Of a DNA stretch of 13,166 bases, positions 1-5,993 are shown one piece after another. The notes under the pieces were generated by a model. It ran no database searches, was not told where the DNA came from, and was given only the letters and a program-made list of their open reading frames with translations. The stretch spans positions 1 through 13,166 of the forward strand of contig NZ_JANPLK010000095.1 of NCBI RefSeq assembly GCF_031426495.1, given 5' to 3'. The first letter of the stretch is position 1, and the number at the start of each line of letters is the position of its first letter. This stretch comes from Gemmatimonas sp. (GTDB lineage Bacteria > Gemmatimonadota > Gemmatimonadetes > Gemmatimonadales > Gemmatimonadaceae). The position numbers and the translations under genes were made by a program.

Positions 1-96
1 GGGGGTGGCCCGCGTGCGGCTATATTGTGCGCACTGGGGTTATTTTTCGTTTCTCGCCGCTAAACAACGACTCTGACCCCTTGAACCTGAGGCGGC

Positions 97-102
97 TATT
101 CT
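97..102 (+). promoter_or_regulatory. Possible -10 element for a leaderless DUF3088 gene
   Basis: TATTCT lies 7 nt before the ATG at 110. A weak CTGACC (73-78) sits 18 bp upstream of it as a possible -35. No Shine-Dalgarno sequence sits at a usable distance from the ATG; the nearest GAGG is about 17 nt away. If the element is real, transcription would begin at or next to the start codon. This is a motif match only and the -35 is poor. Confidence 0.25.
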
Positions 103-109
103 ACACCGC

Positions 110-466
110 ATGCCTCTCGACCAACTGTTCCTTCTGCGCGCCGACTTCGCCGACCCCGCCCTCGGCCCGGGCACGTACCACTGCACCGACTGCGCTCGCA
201 TTGAAGGGTTGCTGAGTTTCTTCCCCGCGCTCCGCACGCAACTCGACGTGACGTACGTCGACTTCCCGCGGCCGCGCGCGCCGATCGTGGCGCTGCTCGG
301 GGAGGCGTATCAGAACTGTCCGGTGCTGGTGGTGCTGAACGCGCCTGAGCGGCACGCGGCGTTGCTGCGGGAGAGCGCGGTTACGGGGCAGCGGTATTGC
401 ACGGGCGCCGACGACATCACGGCGTACCTGCACGCCGCGTACGGGGTGAGTGCGGCGCATCCGTAG
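110..466 (+). CDS. DUF3088 family protein, thioredoxin-fold-like
   Basis: This is a complete 118-residue protein. The N-terminal LFLLRADFADPALGPGTYHC segment, the CTDC motif (Cys25, Cys28), the following IEGLLSFFPAL helix, the VDFPRPR strand-turn and the NCPVLVVL strand (Pro71) match the DUF3088 pattern as I know it. That pattern resembles a thioredoxin or glutaredoxin fold, with CxxC at the start of helix 1 and a cis-proline-like position later. No substrate is established for the family, so a thiol redox or metal-binding role is inference. There is no signal peptide, so it is probably cytosolic. The ATG at 110 is chosen because the family motif begins within a few residues. The gene ends 9 nt from the stop of the convergent HipA gene and is not part of that operon. 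Confidence 0.8.
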   Translation: MPLDQLFLLRADFADPALGPGTYHCTDCARIEGLLSFFPALRTQLDVTYVDFPRPRAPIVALLGEAYQNCPVLVVLNAPERHAALLRESAVTGQRYCTGADDITAYLHAAYGVSAAHP

Positions 467-472
467 GTGTTA

Positions 473-489
473 GGCTCATAGCATGAGCC
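473..489. terminator. Convergent hairpin between DUF3088 and hipA
   Basis: A perfect 7-bp inverted repeat, GGCTCAT-AGC-ATGAGCC, lies just past the DUF3088 stop and spans the hipA stop codon. It has no T-tract on either side. Its position, exactly where two convergent genes meet, suggests a bidirectional 3'-end or processing hairpin, but it is not a canonical intrinsic terminator. Confidence 0.4.
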
Positions 490-1780
490 GCCGTGCCACC
501 GCGCGCTCATCATGTTCGAACGCATCCGCGAAGCTTTCGACCTCGTCCTTGGTGAAGCCGAGTGCCTTCGCGACGGCGCGCCACGAGGAGACTCCGCGTT
601 CGACCTCGCCGACGATGGTCGCCGCGCGGCGCTTGGCGAGTCCGAAATAGCGCGCGGTGTCCATCAGCGCCTCGAGTGACGCCGCGGGGCCGGCCTCTTC
701 GCTGATCCACGTCTTGAGCTCGCGGACGCGATCTGGAAACGGATTGATGTCGAACGCGGGGGACAATCGCCACAGGTCTGCGTCGACGTGGAGAAATCCA
801 TGGTTGTGGAGATGGTCATCCACGTTGTTGATGAGGATCGAGAAGGCGATGCGTCGCCAGAGCTCTTCGAGATCCGCGGTGGCATCGGCACTCTTTTGGC
901 GAATGACGTCGGCAATCTCTGTGTAGGAGTGTTCTCCGGTGTCTCCGGCCGGGAGTGCCATGAGCGTGGCGGACGACACGAAGAGCAGCCGTTGCACGTT
1001 GCCGGTTCGTGAATCGCGTACGCGGTCGAACCGTCGGATCACGGCCACCGGCACGCCGTCGCTGTCTTCGAGGCGTGCGTTGGCGGCGTGAATGTTGGCG
1101 GCGCGTGCGAGGTGCAAGGCGAGGACTTCCGCCTTGGTATACGCGCGCTCGTCGGCGATGCTCGGAAACTTGCCGAGGCAGAGTCCCCACTCGTCGTCGA
1201 CGATCGTACACTTCGGCCGCATGCCCCCGAGTGACGTCCCGCGACCGCGCAGATAGTCGAGGTCCGCCATGGTCTCCGTGTTCTGCTCGACGGCGCGCGT
1301 GGCGCGGAACAGGTCTCCAAGTTCGAGGAGCGGTGGCGTGGTGCGCGACCCGGCTGCGTGCGCTCGCTGACAAACTCCGTGTTCGTCCAGGAAACGGAGT
1401 GCGCCAACGCGCGCCTCGTCATCGACGGCCAGCAGGAAGTCGAGTGCCGTGAGCAGGGGGTCGACACTCTCGCCGCGAGCCTTGGCTTCCTGTCGCTGCT
1501 TGGCGTGATGCCGGAGAATCACGCGTCGCGCCCAGCCGTCTGGCTCCGTATCCGCGATCGCACCGTGGAACCGCGACCCCGTGGCGCTTGCGGCATGAGG
1601 GGGAAACTGCGGGCCGGCGACGAGTGGAAGCGTTGGATCGATCGGATAGCGCCGTTCGCTCGACAGCCAGCTCTGGTCGTACACGAAGGCCGCGTGTTCC
1701 CGGCGACCATCCTGTGTGAATCGGAGATGCCCGGCCAGGACGTCTCCCACGAGGACCTCAAGGGTGCGTTGAATCGCCAT
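476..1780 (-). CDS. hipA: HipA-type serine/threonine kinase toxin
   Basis: This is a complete 434-residue protein with both HipA parts. The N-terminal subdomain (about 1-110) contains the GSRFHGAIADTEPDGWARR stretch typical of the family. The kinase core follows: the glycine-rich GTSLGGMRPK loop (181-190), an ATP-site lysine in LGKFP (Lys204), the catalytic NNVDDHLHNHGF motif (Asp321, Asp322, His323, Asn326) and the metal-binding AFDINP (Asp344, the DFG equivalent). All key residues are present, so an active kinase is expected. Studied HipA proteins phosphorylate aminoacyl-tRNA synthetases (E. coli HipA acts on GltX) and cause growth arrest; the target here is unknown. The gene lies 36 nt downstream of hipB on the same strand, the usual antitoxin-first order. 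The ATG at 1780 has no strong Shine-Dalgarno sequence. Because the N-terminal subdomain is fused, this is not a split HipBST system. Confidence 0.9.
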   Translation of the reverse strand: MAIQRTLEVLVGDVLAGHLRFTQDGRREHAAFVYDQSWLSSERRYPIDPTLPLVAGPQFPPHAASATGSRFHGAIADTEPDGWARRVILRHHAKQRQEAKARGESVDPLLTALDFLLAVDDEARVGALRFLDEHGVCQRAHAAGSRTTPPLLELGDLFRATRAVEQNTETMADLDYLRGRGTSLGGMRPKCTIVDDEWGLCLGKFPSIADERAYTKAEVLALHLARAANIHAANARLEDSDGVPVAVIRRFDRVRDSRTGNVQRLLFVSSATLMALPAGDTGEHSYTEIADVIRQKSADATADLEELWRRIAFSILINNVDDHLHNHGFLHVDADLWRLSPAFDINPFPDRVRELKTWISEEAGPAASLEALMDTARYFGLAKRRAATIVGEVERGVSSWRAVAKALGFTKDEVESFADAFEHDERAVARRLML

Positions 1781-1816
1781 GACGAGAGAGCTGGCCTCTG
1801 TGGTGAGACGGGCGCG

Positions 1817-2146
1817 CTACTTCGCCTGAGGGGTGCGCTTGGTGCGGACGCTGCTCGGCAGCTCGGCGATGTGCAGCGTGCTCCCGGTCTCATCGGCTTG
1901 GGGATCGGCCGCTTTCTCGAGCGCACCGGCATCGAGGCCCAGCACGAACATGGCCATCACATACGTGCCGATGGCGACGGTCGGGTCACCTTTCTCAACC
2001 CGCCCATAGGTCTGCCGGGTGACGCCGGTTCGCTCCGCCATGGATGCGAGCGTCAGCTTGCGCCGTCGGCGAGCAATGTTGAGCCCGTTGCCGAGGGTGA
2101 TCAAGGAGCGACGGAGCCGATTGGGGAGCACATCGTCAGAGGCCAT
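1817..2146 (-). CDS. hipB: HipB-type XRE-family repressor/antitoxin
   Basis: This is a complete 109-residue protein. Residues 15-75 form a Cro/CI-type helix-turn-helix domain: GLNIARRRRKLTLASMAERT, then GVTRQTYGRVEKGDP, in which the recognition helix is about 42-52. A polar C-terminal tail (about 82-109) ends in basic residues. In HipBA modules the repressor binds the operator of its own operon and holds HipA in an inactive complex; position and length fit that role. The ATG at 2146 follows a promoter so closely that the message would be leaderless, and there is no Shine-Dalgarno sequence. A GTG at codon 6 is the only close alternative. The upstream DUF2442 gene ends 19 nt away, so read-through transcription is possible. 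Regulation is probably autorepression through the repeats at 2149-2197. Confidence 0.88.
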   Translation of the reverse strand: MASDDVLPNRLRRSLITLGNGLNIARRRRKLTLASMAERTGVTRQTYGRVEKGDPTVAIGTYVMAMFVLGLDAGALEKAADPQADETGSTLHIAELPSSVRTKRTPQAK

Positions 2147-2148
2147 TA

Positions 2149-2197
2149 TGTATGATAAATAGCACCTAAGACAAGATCAAGGGTGATATATCATACA
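2149..2197. promoter_or_regulatory. Paired operator-like inverted repeat at hipB promoter
   Basis: TGTATGATA (2149-2157) and its exact reverse complement TATCATACA (2189-2197) are separated by 31 bp. The first arm covers the -10 hexamer and the second lies just upstream of the -35, so a repressor bound to both arms would bracket the promoter. HipB operators in other bacteria are also inverted repeats around their promoter, which makes HipB the obvious ligand. The arm sequence differs from the E. coli TATCC/GGATA operator. Confidence 0.5.
2152..2180 (-). promoter_or_regulatory. hipBA promoter, apparently leaderless
   Basis: Read on the minus strand: TTGATC (2180-2175), a 17-bp spacer, TATCAT (2157-2152), then ACATA and the hipB ATG (2146). 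The A of the ATG is 6 nt past the -10, where a transcript normally begins. The stretch is strikingly AT-rich against its surroundings. This is a consensus match and has not been tested. Confidence 0.55.
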
Positions 2198-2582
2198 CGT
2201 ATCTAGCATACGTGAGCTTCGCGAGTTCGCGCTGCACGGCTCCCGATCCCGACCCCGCGAGATGGTGGAGCACGCCGTCTCCGGCAGTTCCTCGCGACAC
2301 GAGCCACCGCTTGAATGACTTCGGGCTTTCTCCGGAGCGCGCTCCGCTCAGCAGATTGTCGACGCTGATGTCCTCGTCCAGATCGGGCCAGTGCACCCCT
2401 TCGCCACGACCGATGAGACGCCAATTTGCGCGCTCGGCCGCTGTGCCGTAGCCAAGCCGCGGGTACCACGTGAGGGGCACCGATATGCTGCGACCATCCG
2501 CCAGATCCACGGTCAACGCATCGACCGTGACCTGTACCGCTACGGCATACGCGGGCCAGTGGTTCATCGGCGAAGTCGTCAT
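2166..2582 (-). CDS. DUF2442 domain protein with C-terminal extension
   Basis: This is a 138-residue protein. The DUF2442 core runs to about residue 97: VDLADGRSISVPLTWYPRL (25-43), RANWRLIGRGEGVHWPDLDE (51-70), DISVDNLLSG (71-80) and SPKSFKRWLVSR (86-97). These are the family's conserved blocks in the right order. DUF2442 genes often lie directly after DUF4160 genes, and the pair is commonly treated as a putative toxin-antitoxin module with unproven function. The start is well supported: AGAGGAG sits a few bases before the ATG at 2582. Most family members end soon after the RWL block. Here about 40 more residues follow, and the last 15 are encoded by the AT-rich hip promoter/operator DNA, so the extension may have arisen by loss of the original stop. 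hipB begins 19 nt downstream on the same strand. Confidence 0.82.
   Translation of the reverse strand: MTTSPMNHWPAYAVAVQVTVDALTVDLADGRSISVPLTWYPRLGYGTAAERANWRLIGRGEGVHWPDLDEDISVDNLLSGARSGESPKSFKRWLVSRGTAGDGVLHHLAGSGSGAVQRELAKLTYARYVYDISPLILS
2196..2214. repeat. 7-bp palindrome, second possible operator
   Basis: CACGTAT-CTAGC-ATACGTG is a perfect 7-bp inverted repeat with a 5-bp centre. It adjoins the distal arm of the hip repeat pair and lies inside the 3' end of the DUF2442 frame. Its size and symmetry fit a dimeric helix-turn-helix site. The ligand is unknown; HipB is the nearest candidate although the arm sequence differs. Confidence 0.35.
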
Positions 2583-2676
2583 CCCAGCTCCTCTGCAAGT
2601 CGATCGCGTGTTCCTGCACCATCATGACGATACGCGCCAAATCACCACGCGGAAAGCCGCCGCGATCGCGCTGCTG
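2572..2676 (-). pseudogene. Remnant of a DUF4160 gene (C-terminal end only)
   Basis: The minus-strand frame just upstream of and overlapping the DUF2442 start reads GGFPRGDLARIVMMVQEHAI then DLQRSWDDDF. This resembles the closing helix of DUF4160 proteins (a GFS-x-x-EL...IVxEHxxxLLxAWxxxF pattern). A TGA codon at 2679-2677 closes the frame upstream and no N-terminal DUF4160 sequence is visible. The usual DUF4160-DUF2442 order supports a truncated partner gene. The match is short. The frame does continue open to 2203 in overlap with DUF2442, but that part reads as arginine-rich shadow sequence. Confidence 0.4.
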
Positions 2677-2745
2677 TCAGACCCCTCTCCGACCTTGTCT
2701 CCACGGCCAATGACGATGCCGTGATGACAATCAACGGAGAGTCTG

Positions 2746-4248
2746 ATGCAACGTGTTGCGTATGCAGTGCTGATGATGGTTGTGATGACCGCGTGCGGCG
2801 GTGGGGGAACGGATGGGCCGGTCGCGCCGCCTGCACCGGTATTGTCCACGGTCTCGGTGTCGATTTCCCCGAGCACGATTCAGTTGGGACAGAGCGCGAG
2901 TGCGACGGCTGAACTGCGTACGTCAGCGGGCGCGGTACTCACCGATCGCGCGGTGTCGTGGAGCTCGGCGACGCCGTCGGTGGCCTCAGTGGACGCGAAC
3001 GGTGTGATCACGAGTGTGGCGGTGGGGACGTCCACCATATCGGCCACGAGTGAGGGCAAGACGGGTGCGGCGACGATCACCGTGATTTCGATTCCTGTGG
3101 CGTCGGTGAGCATGACGGGAGTGACCACGCTCACGCCGGGTTCGGCGTCGGGCTTCACGGCGCTGTTGCGCGACGCGGCGGGTGCGACGCTCACCAATCG
3201 CGCGGTGAGCTGGAGCAGCAGCGACGTGAGCGTGGCACAGGTGTCCCAGGCGGGAAATGTGCTGGCGATTGCGCCGGGTACCACGACCATCTCGGCCACG
3301 AGCGAAGGGCGTACGGGCAGTGTGGTGGTGACGGTGCGGTACAACATCTCGACGGTGACCTTCACCGGTGCGACGCGCGTGAAAGTGGGGGACAGTTACC
3401 CATACACGTTCACCGCACGACTGGCCGACGGCACCGTGGTCTCGCCGCCGGCCATCTGGGGCGTCACCGAGGCAGGCCGTGCGGTGGTGAACTCGAACGG
3501 CATGCTGATGCCGCTACAGGCGGGGACGTTCACGATACAGCTGCTCATCGATGGTGGGCTGTGGACCACAAGCATCACGGCGTACGACTGGCGCGCCTTC
3601 ACGTCAGGTGGGAGCGCATTCGTCTCGATCGAGGCGGACATCGCGGTGGCCAATCGCTCTGGCGTCAACGACCGGCCCGAACTCGTCCTGTCGTGCGGAA
3701 CGGACGGCTACTTCTTTCTGTGGGTACGCACACCGCACATCGTGACGCAGAACGGTTCCGTCGCCTATCTCTTTGACGGCGGCGCCGCCCAGGGCGCTAC
3801 CTGGCGCGAGCTATCGCCCGACTATCGCACGTTGTGGCATCCGGGGACGAACGGCAGCACCAAGAACTTCGCCGCACAGATCGCGGCTTCACGTCAGTTC
3901 GGCTTCGGTTTCGGCGAGTTCATGGGTGCAACGAAGGCTACGATCTTTCGTGTAACCGGGTTGGCTCCCTTGGTGGCGCCGCTGTATACGATGTGCCCGA
4001 GCAACGCGATCGTGGCGGGTGCGCCGGGGGCGGGCGGTGACGTTGCGATGCCGCTCGCGGAAGGAGCGTGGTTGATGTCGGCGTATGAGGCGGCGCGGGG
4101 TGTGCCGAGGGAGGCGGGTGTTTCGGCCGATGCGGCGGCGCGTACGGTGGCGGCGCCGAGTGAGGCGGATGGGTCGGCGTTGCTGCGGGCGTGGCCGGTG
4201 TGGAGTGCCAGCACCGTGGAGACGCGACAGGCGAAGCGGGTGCGGTAG
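2746..4248 (+). CDS. Secreted lipoprotein with two Big2 Ig-like domains
   Basis: This is a 500-residue protein that begins with a lipoprotein signal peptide: a hydrophobic AYAVLMMVVMTAC with the lipobox cysteine at 17, then a GGGG linker. Mature attachment is expected in the outer or inner membrane, facing the periplasm or outside. Two Big2-type repeats follow (about 33-115 and 116-199). Each has an RAVSWSS strand and a GTxTISATSEG-TG closing motif, and their DNA is also similar, so they probably arose by duplication. A third, weaker beta-rich segment covers about 200-285. Residues about 300-420 form another domain bounded by cysteines (ELVLSCG and LYTMC). It resembles the beta-sandwich of TagO-like periplasmic proteins in its strand-then-FRVTGL-then-C layout, which is inference. 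The alanine-rich tail looks disordered. GGAGAG precedes the ATG at a normal distance. An adhesive or carbohydrate-binding role is typical of Big2 proteins; the ligand is unknown. Confidence 0.82.
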   Translation: MQRVAYAVLMMVVMTACGGGGTDGPVAPPAPVLSTVSVSISPSTIQLGQSASATAELRTSAGAVLTDRAVSWSSATPSVASVDANGVITSVAVGTSTISATSEGKTGAATITVISIPVASVSMTGVTTLTPGSASGFTALLRDAAGATLTNRAVSWSSSDVSVAQVSQAGNVLAIAPGTTTISATSEGRTGSVVVTVRYNISTVTFTGATRVKVGDSYPYTFTARLADGTVVSPPAIWGVTEAGRAVVNSNGMLMPLQAGTFTIQLLIDGGLWTTSITAYDWRAFTSGGSAFVSIEADIAVANRSGVNDRPELVLSCGTDGYFFLWVRTPHIVTQNGSVAYLFDGGAAQGATWRELSPDYRTLWHPGTNGSTKNFAAQIAASRQFGFGFGEFMGATKATIFRVTGLAPLVAPLYTMCPSNAIVAGAPGAGGDVAMPLAEGAWLMSAYEAARGVPREAGVSADAAARTVAAPSEADGSALLRAWPVWSASTVETRQAKRVR

Positions 4249-4271
4249 GTCGGACGGCGTAGGCAGAACCG

Positions 4272-4330
4272 GCAGCACGACATTCGCCCCACGCATGTCG
4301 TGCTGCACTGCTCGTTGTTGGTGGGGCGAA
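4272..4330. terminator. 12-bp hairpin with downstream loop complement
   Basis: GCAGCACGACAT (4272-4283) and ATGTCGTGCTGC (4295-4306) form a perfect 12-bp stem around an 11-nt loop, 23 nt after the lipoprotein stop. The last stem base and loop, TTCGCCCCA (4283-4291), have an exact reverse complement TGGGGCGAA at 4322-4330. The RNA could therefore form an H-type pseudoknot or switch between two pairings. No T-tract follows, so simple intrinsic termination is uncertain. It may protect the upstream mRNA 3' end or act in the leader of the TY-Chap operon. Confidence 0.5.
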
Positions 4331-4408
4331 TCGCGGCCACTGTCAGACCACCCACGCAAGTTGCGGTGTGAGCCGAGCGCGCACCGCACCTCAACAGGGG
4401 AACGTCCA

Positions 4409-4954
4409 ATGGCCGTGCACAGACACTGGCGCGATTTCACGAAGAACCTCGCCGCCTGCATCGGGGCGTTGGCGGAAGACGAGTACCTGATCATTGCGCG
4501 AAAGCGGGCGAATCAGTACGTGCAGTTTGCCGGACAGGGTGCCTACGGCATTCGGGCCGAGGCGGCGGGAAACGGCTACATCGAGCCGCCTGAGCTGCTG
4601 CTGGATGAACGGCAGTATGCGCGCATGCAGCGACTCGGCTGGAGTCGGCCCACGGCGCTTCCCGACGGGCCGATCAAGCATGGCTCGCCGAACTTCTACG
4701 CCGACGTCGTCGCGACGGAGGCCGGTCTGCGTGAGCTGGCGCGGCGCACCACGCAAACGTTCCGGACGGTGTACGGCGTGGAGCATCCGGGCATGCTGAA
4801 CTACGAGGCGTTCCACTGCGAGGGCACGTCGATCCGCTTTCCGACGCTGTTGATCAAGCGGAGGGTGCCGGAGCCGGTGCCACGGGCCATTGGGCAGGAG
4901 CACTGCGACTTTGAGCTGGACCTCGACGGTGACGTGGATCTGGGCTTTGAGTGA
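4409..4954 (+). CDS. TY-Chap (YbjN-like) domain protein
   Basis: This is a 181-residue cytosolic protein. WRDFTKNLAACIGALAEDEY, LIIARKRANQYVQFAGQG, RAEAAGNGYI, the MQRLGWSRP turn, a GSPNFYAD block, LARRTTQTFRTVYGVEHPG and LNYEAF follow the order seen in TY-Chap domain proteins, relatives of type III chaperones and YbjN found mostly in actinobacteria. Such proteins are thought to be adaptors or chaperones; no partner is proven. The ATG at 4409 is preferred because AGGGG sits 8 nt upstream and homology starts with the first residues. The same frame is open further upstream (from 4085), but only as arginine-rich sequence overlapping the lipoprotein gene. Its stop overlaps the GTG start of the next gene (GTGA), which implies translational coupling. 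The last about 40 residues are acidic and look family-variable. Confidence 0.75.
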   Translation: MAVHRHWRDFTKNLAACIGALAEDEYLIIARKRANQYVQFAGQGAYGIRAEAAGNGYIEPPELLLDERQYARMQRLGWSRPTALPDGPIKHGSPNFYADVVATEAGLRELARRTTQTFRTVYGVEHPGMLNYEAFHCEGTSIRFPTLLIKRRVPEPVPRAIGQEHCDFELDLDGDVDLGFE

Positions 4955-5619
4955 CTGTTAGATCCGCCTGTGACCTTGCCGAAATGTCCCATCCCAGCCG
5001 CAAGTACAACCCCAATGATCCACAGCGCGAACGCGTGTACATCGCCGAGCGGTGCGTCGACTTCCCTCGTGCGCCGGAGTTTCAGAGTCTCTCGGAGATC
5101 CGCGCATTTGCGCAGCAGGTGCTGCGCTCACCCACGTGGGAGGCGCTCTCACGACATACGCTGCAGGACGGGCGTGGTGTGGTGGTCAAGCTCGGTCGCG
5201 GCCGGCGTGCGGTGGCACACAATCGCCTTGTCGGTGACCCGGCGATCATCCTCCCGCGAGCGTCGTGGCGACGATGGACGATCTTCCATGAGCTGGCGCA
5301 CTGTGCGCGCGGGAAGCTCACCGCCAATCACGGCCCGCAGTTCACGGCGTCCTATTTCCGGTTGATTCACGACTGTTGGAATCCGGATCTTGCACACCGG
5401 CTGCAGTCCGAATTTGAACGCATGCGAGTGCGAGTGGCCCCGTGGGCCCCGATTGGTCACGAGGTGCCGAAGCCGGATCCGACAAGCGTGGGCGTCAGTC
5501 GCGATGAAGGGGCGGATCTGCCGACGGAGATTGCGCAGCGTGCCAGGGATGTCACCTACCAGAAGGCGATGGTCGCGTTTTGGCGGAAGGTTCGCGCGGG
5601 GGCATTCAAGACGAAATGA
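4951..5619 (+). CDS. Zinc metalloprotein, TIGR04338-type metallohydrolase
   Basis: This is a 222-residue protein read from the GTG that overlaps the previous stop. The hallmark is HELAH (His113, Glu114, His117), with a likely third ligand His127 in ANHGPQF, ten residues after His117. The RERVYIAER start, the LSEIRAFAQQVLRSPTWEAL helix, VVVKLGRGRRAVAHN, PAIILPRASWRRWTIFHELA and FTASYFRLIHDCWNPDLAHR match the small metallohydrolase family TIGR04338, known from mycobacteria and phages. Peptidase activity is likely from the motif, but the substrate is unknown. There is no signal peptide or membrane span. An ATG at 4984 (codon 12) is an alternative start; conserved sequence begins only around residue 17. 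Pairing with a TY-Chap gene and stop-start overlap suggest a joint function. The C-terminal about 60 residues extend beyond the core and are unassigned. Confidence 0.75.
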   Translation: MTVRSACDLAEMSHPSRKYNPNDPQRERVYIAERCVDFPRAPEFQSLSEIRAFAQQVLRSPTWEALSRHTLQDGRGVVVKLGRGRRAVAHNRLVGDPAIILPRASWRRWTIFHELAHCARGKLTANHGPQFTASYFRLIHDCWNPDLAHRLQSEFERMRVRVAPWAPIGHEVPKPDPTSVGVSRDEGADLPTEIAQRARDVTYQKAMVAFWRKVRAGAFKTK

Positions 5620-5923
5620 CAGCCGGGCCAATGGGCCGAAGGCCGCTATCAAGGCGCGTGCGAGGTCGCACTTCCTTCAGCTACCTCAGCCTAAACAAAC
5701 GGTATCCAAGGCGGACAAGCATGATGAATTGGCATGGAAGGGGGAGGCGGAGCAGATGTTCGATGAAGAGGCCGACACAGCTTGTTAGCTCTAAAAGTGC
5801 CATTCCAAGCGATTGGCCGGTGGCTTGGCGACGGAGCAGGAGCACTGCGTAGCGGTGATGCTTCGCGCCCCTGCGCTCACTTGCAGTGGGTCACATCCCG
5901 AAGCGAACTTGGGAGTCGATCGC
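5620..5923. other. Intergenic stretch, left edge of accessory island
   Basis: I see no convincing gene in this stretch. Just after the metallohydrolase stop, GTGCG-AGGT-CGCAC (5659-5670 region) followed by CTTCCTTC could be a weak terminator hairpin. A frame ending at 5788 reads KADKHDELAWKGEAEQMFDE, which looks more protein-like than its surroundings, but it has no start of its own and may be a decayed gene end. CCAAGC (5805-5810) and GCTTGG (5823-5828) are complementary. Nested arms CACTGC/GCAGTG (5843-5848, 5883-5888) and GTGA/TCAC (5855-5858, 5877-5880) could form a branched structure. G+C falls from here on compared with the left flank. Confidence 0.4.
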
Positions 5924-5952
5924 TTGACATTCGAAGGGTGAAGCCGGACAAT
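5924..5952 (+). promoter_or_regulatory. Promoter of the helicase-HNH module
   Basis: An exact TTGACA -35 (5924-5929), a 17-bp spacer and GACAAT (5947-5952, 4 of 6 consensus bases) precede the small gene at 5994. The predicted transcript starts near 5959, leaving a leader of about 35 nt with AAGAGG (5984-5989) as ribosome site. This is a good sigma-70-type match for a high-GC window and suggests independent expression of the two-gene module. Confidence 0.55.
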
Positions 5953-5993
5953 GGAAATTCGCATTCTCAATCAGTCAGCAATCAAGAGGCGCT

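Noticed and set aside
476..2146. A tripartite HipBST system
   Set aside because: HipA is full length with its N-terminal subdomain and there is no separate HipS gene.
1358..2155. 265-codon plus-strand frame opposite hipA/hipB
   Set aside because: It is the antisense of two genes with complete conserved motifs. Its translation has no recognisable domain.
4085..4408. Upstream extension of the TY-Chap frame
   Set aside because: It is very arginine-rich, overlaps the lipoprotein gene and crosses the strong hairpin. The ATG at 4409 has a ribosome site and begins the homology.
5390..5788. 132-codon frame overlapping the metalloprotein end
   Set aside because: Its first two thirds are a shadow of the metalloprotein gene. 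Only the last about 25 codons look protein-like, with no start of their own, so this is noted as a possible remnant only.
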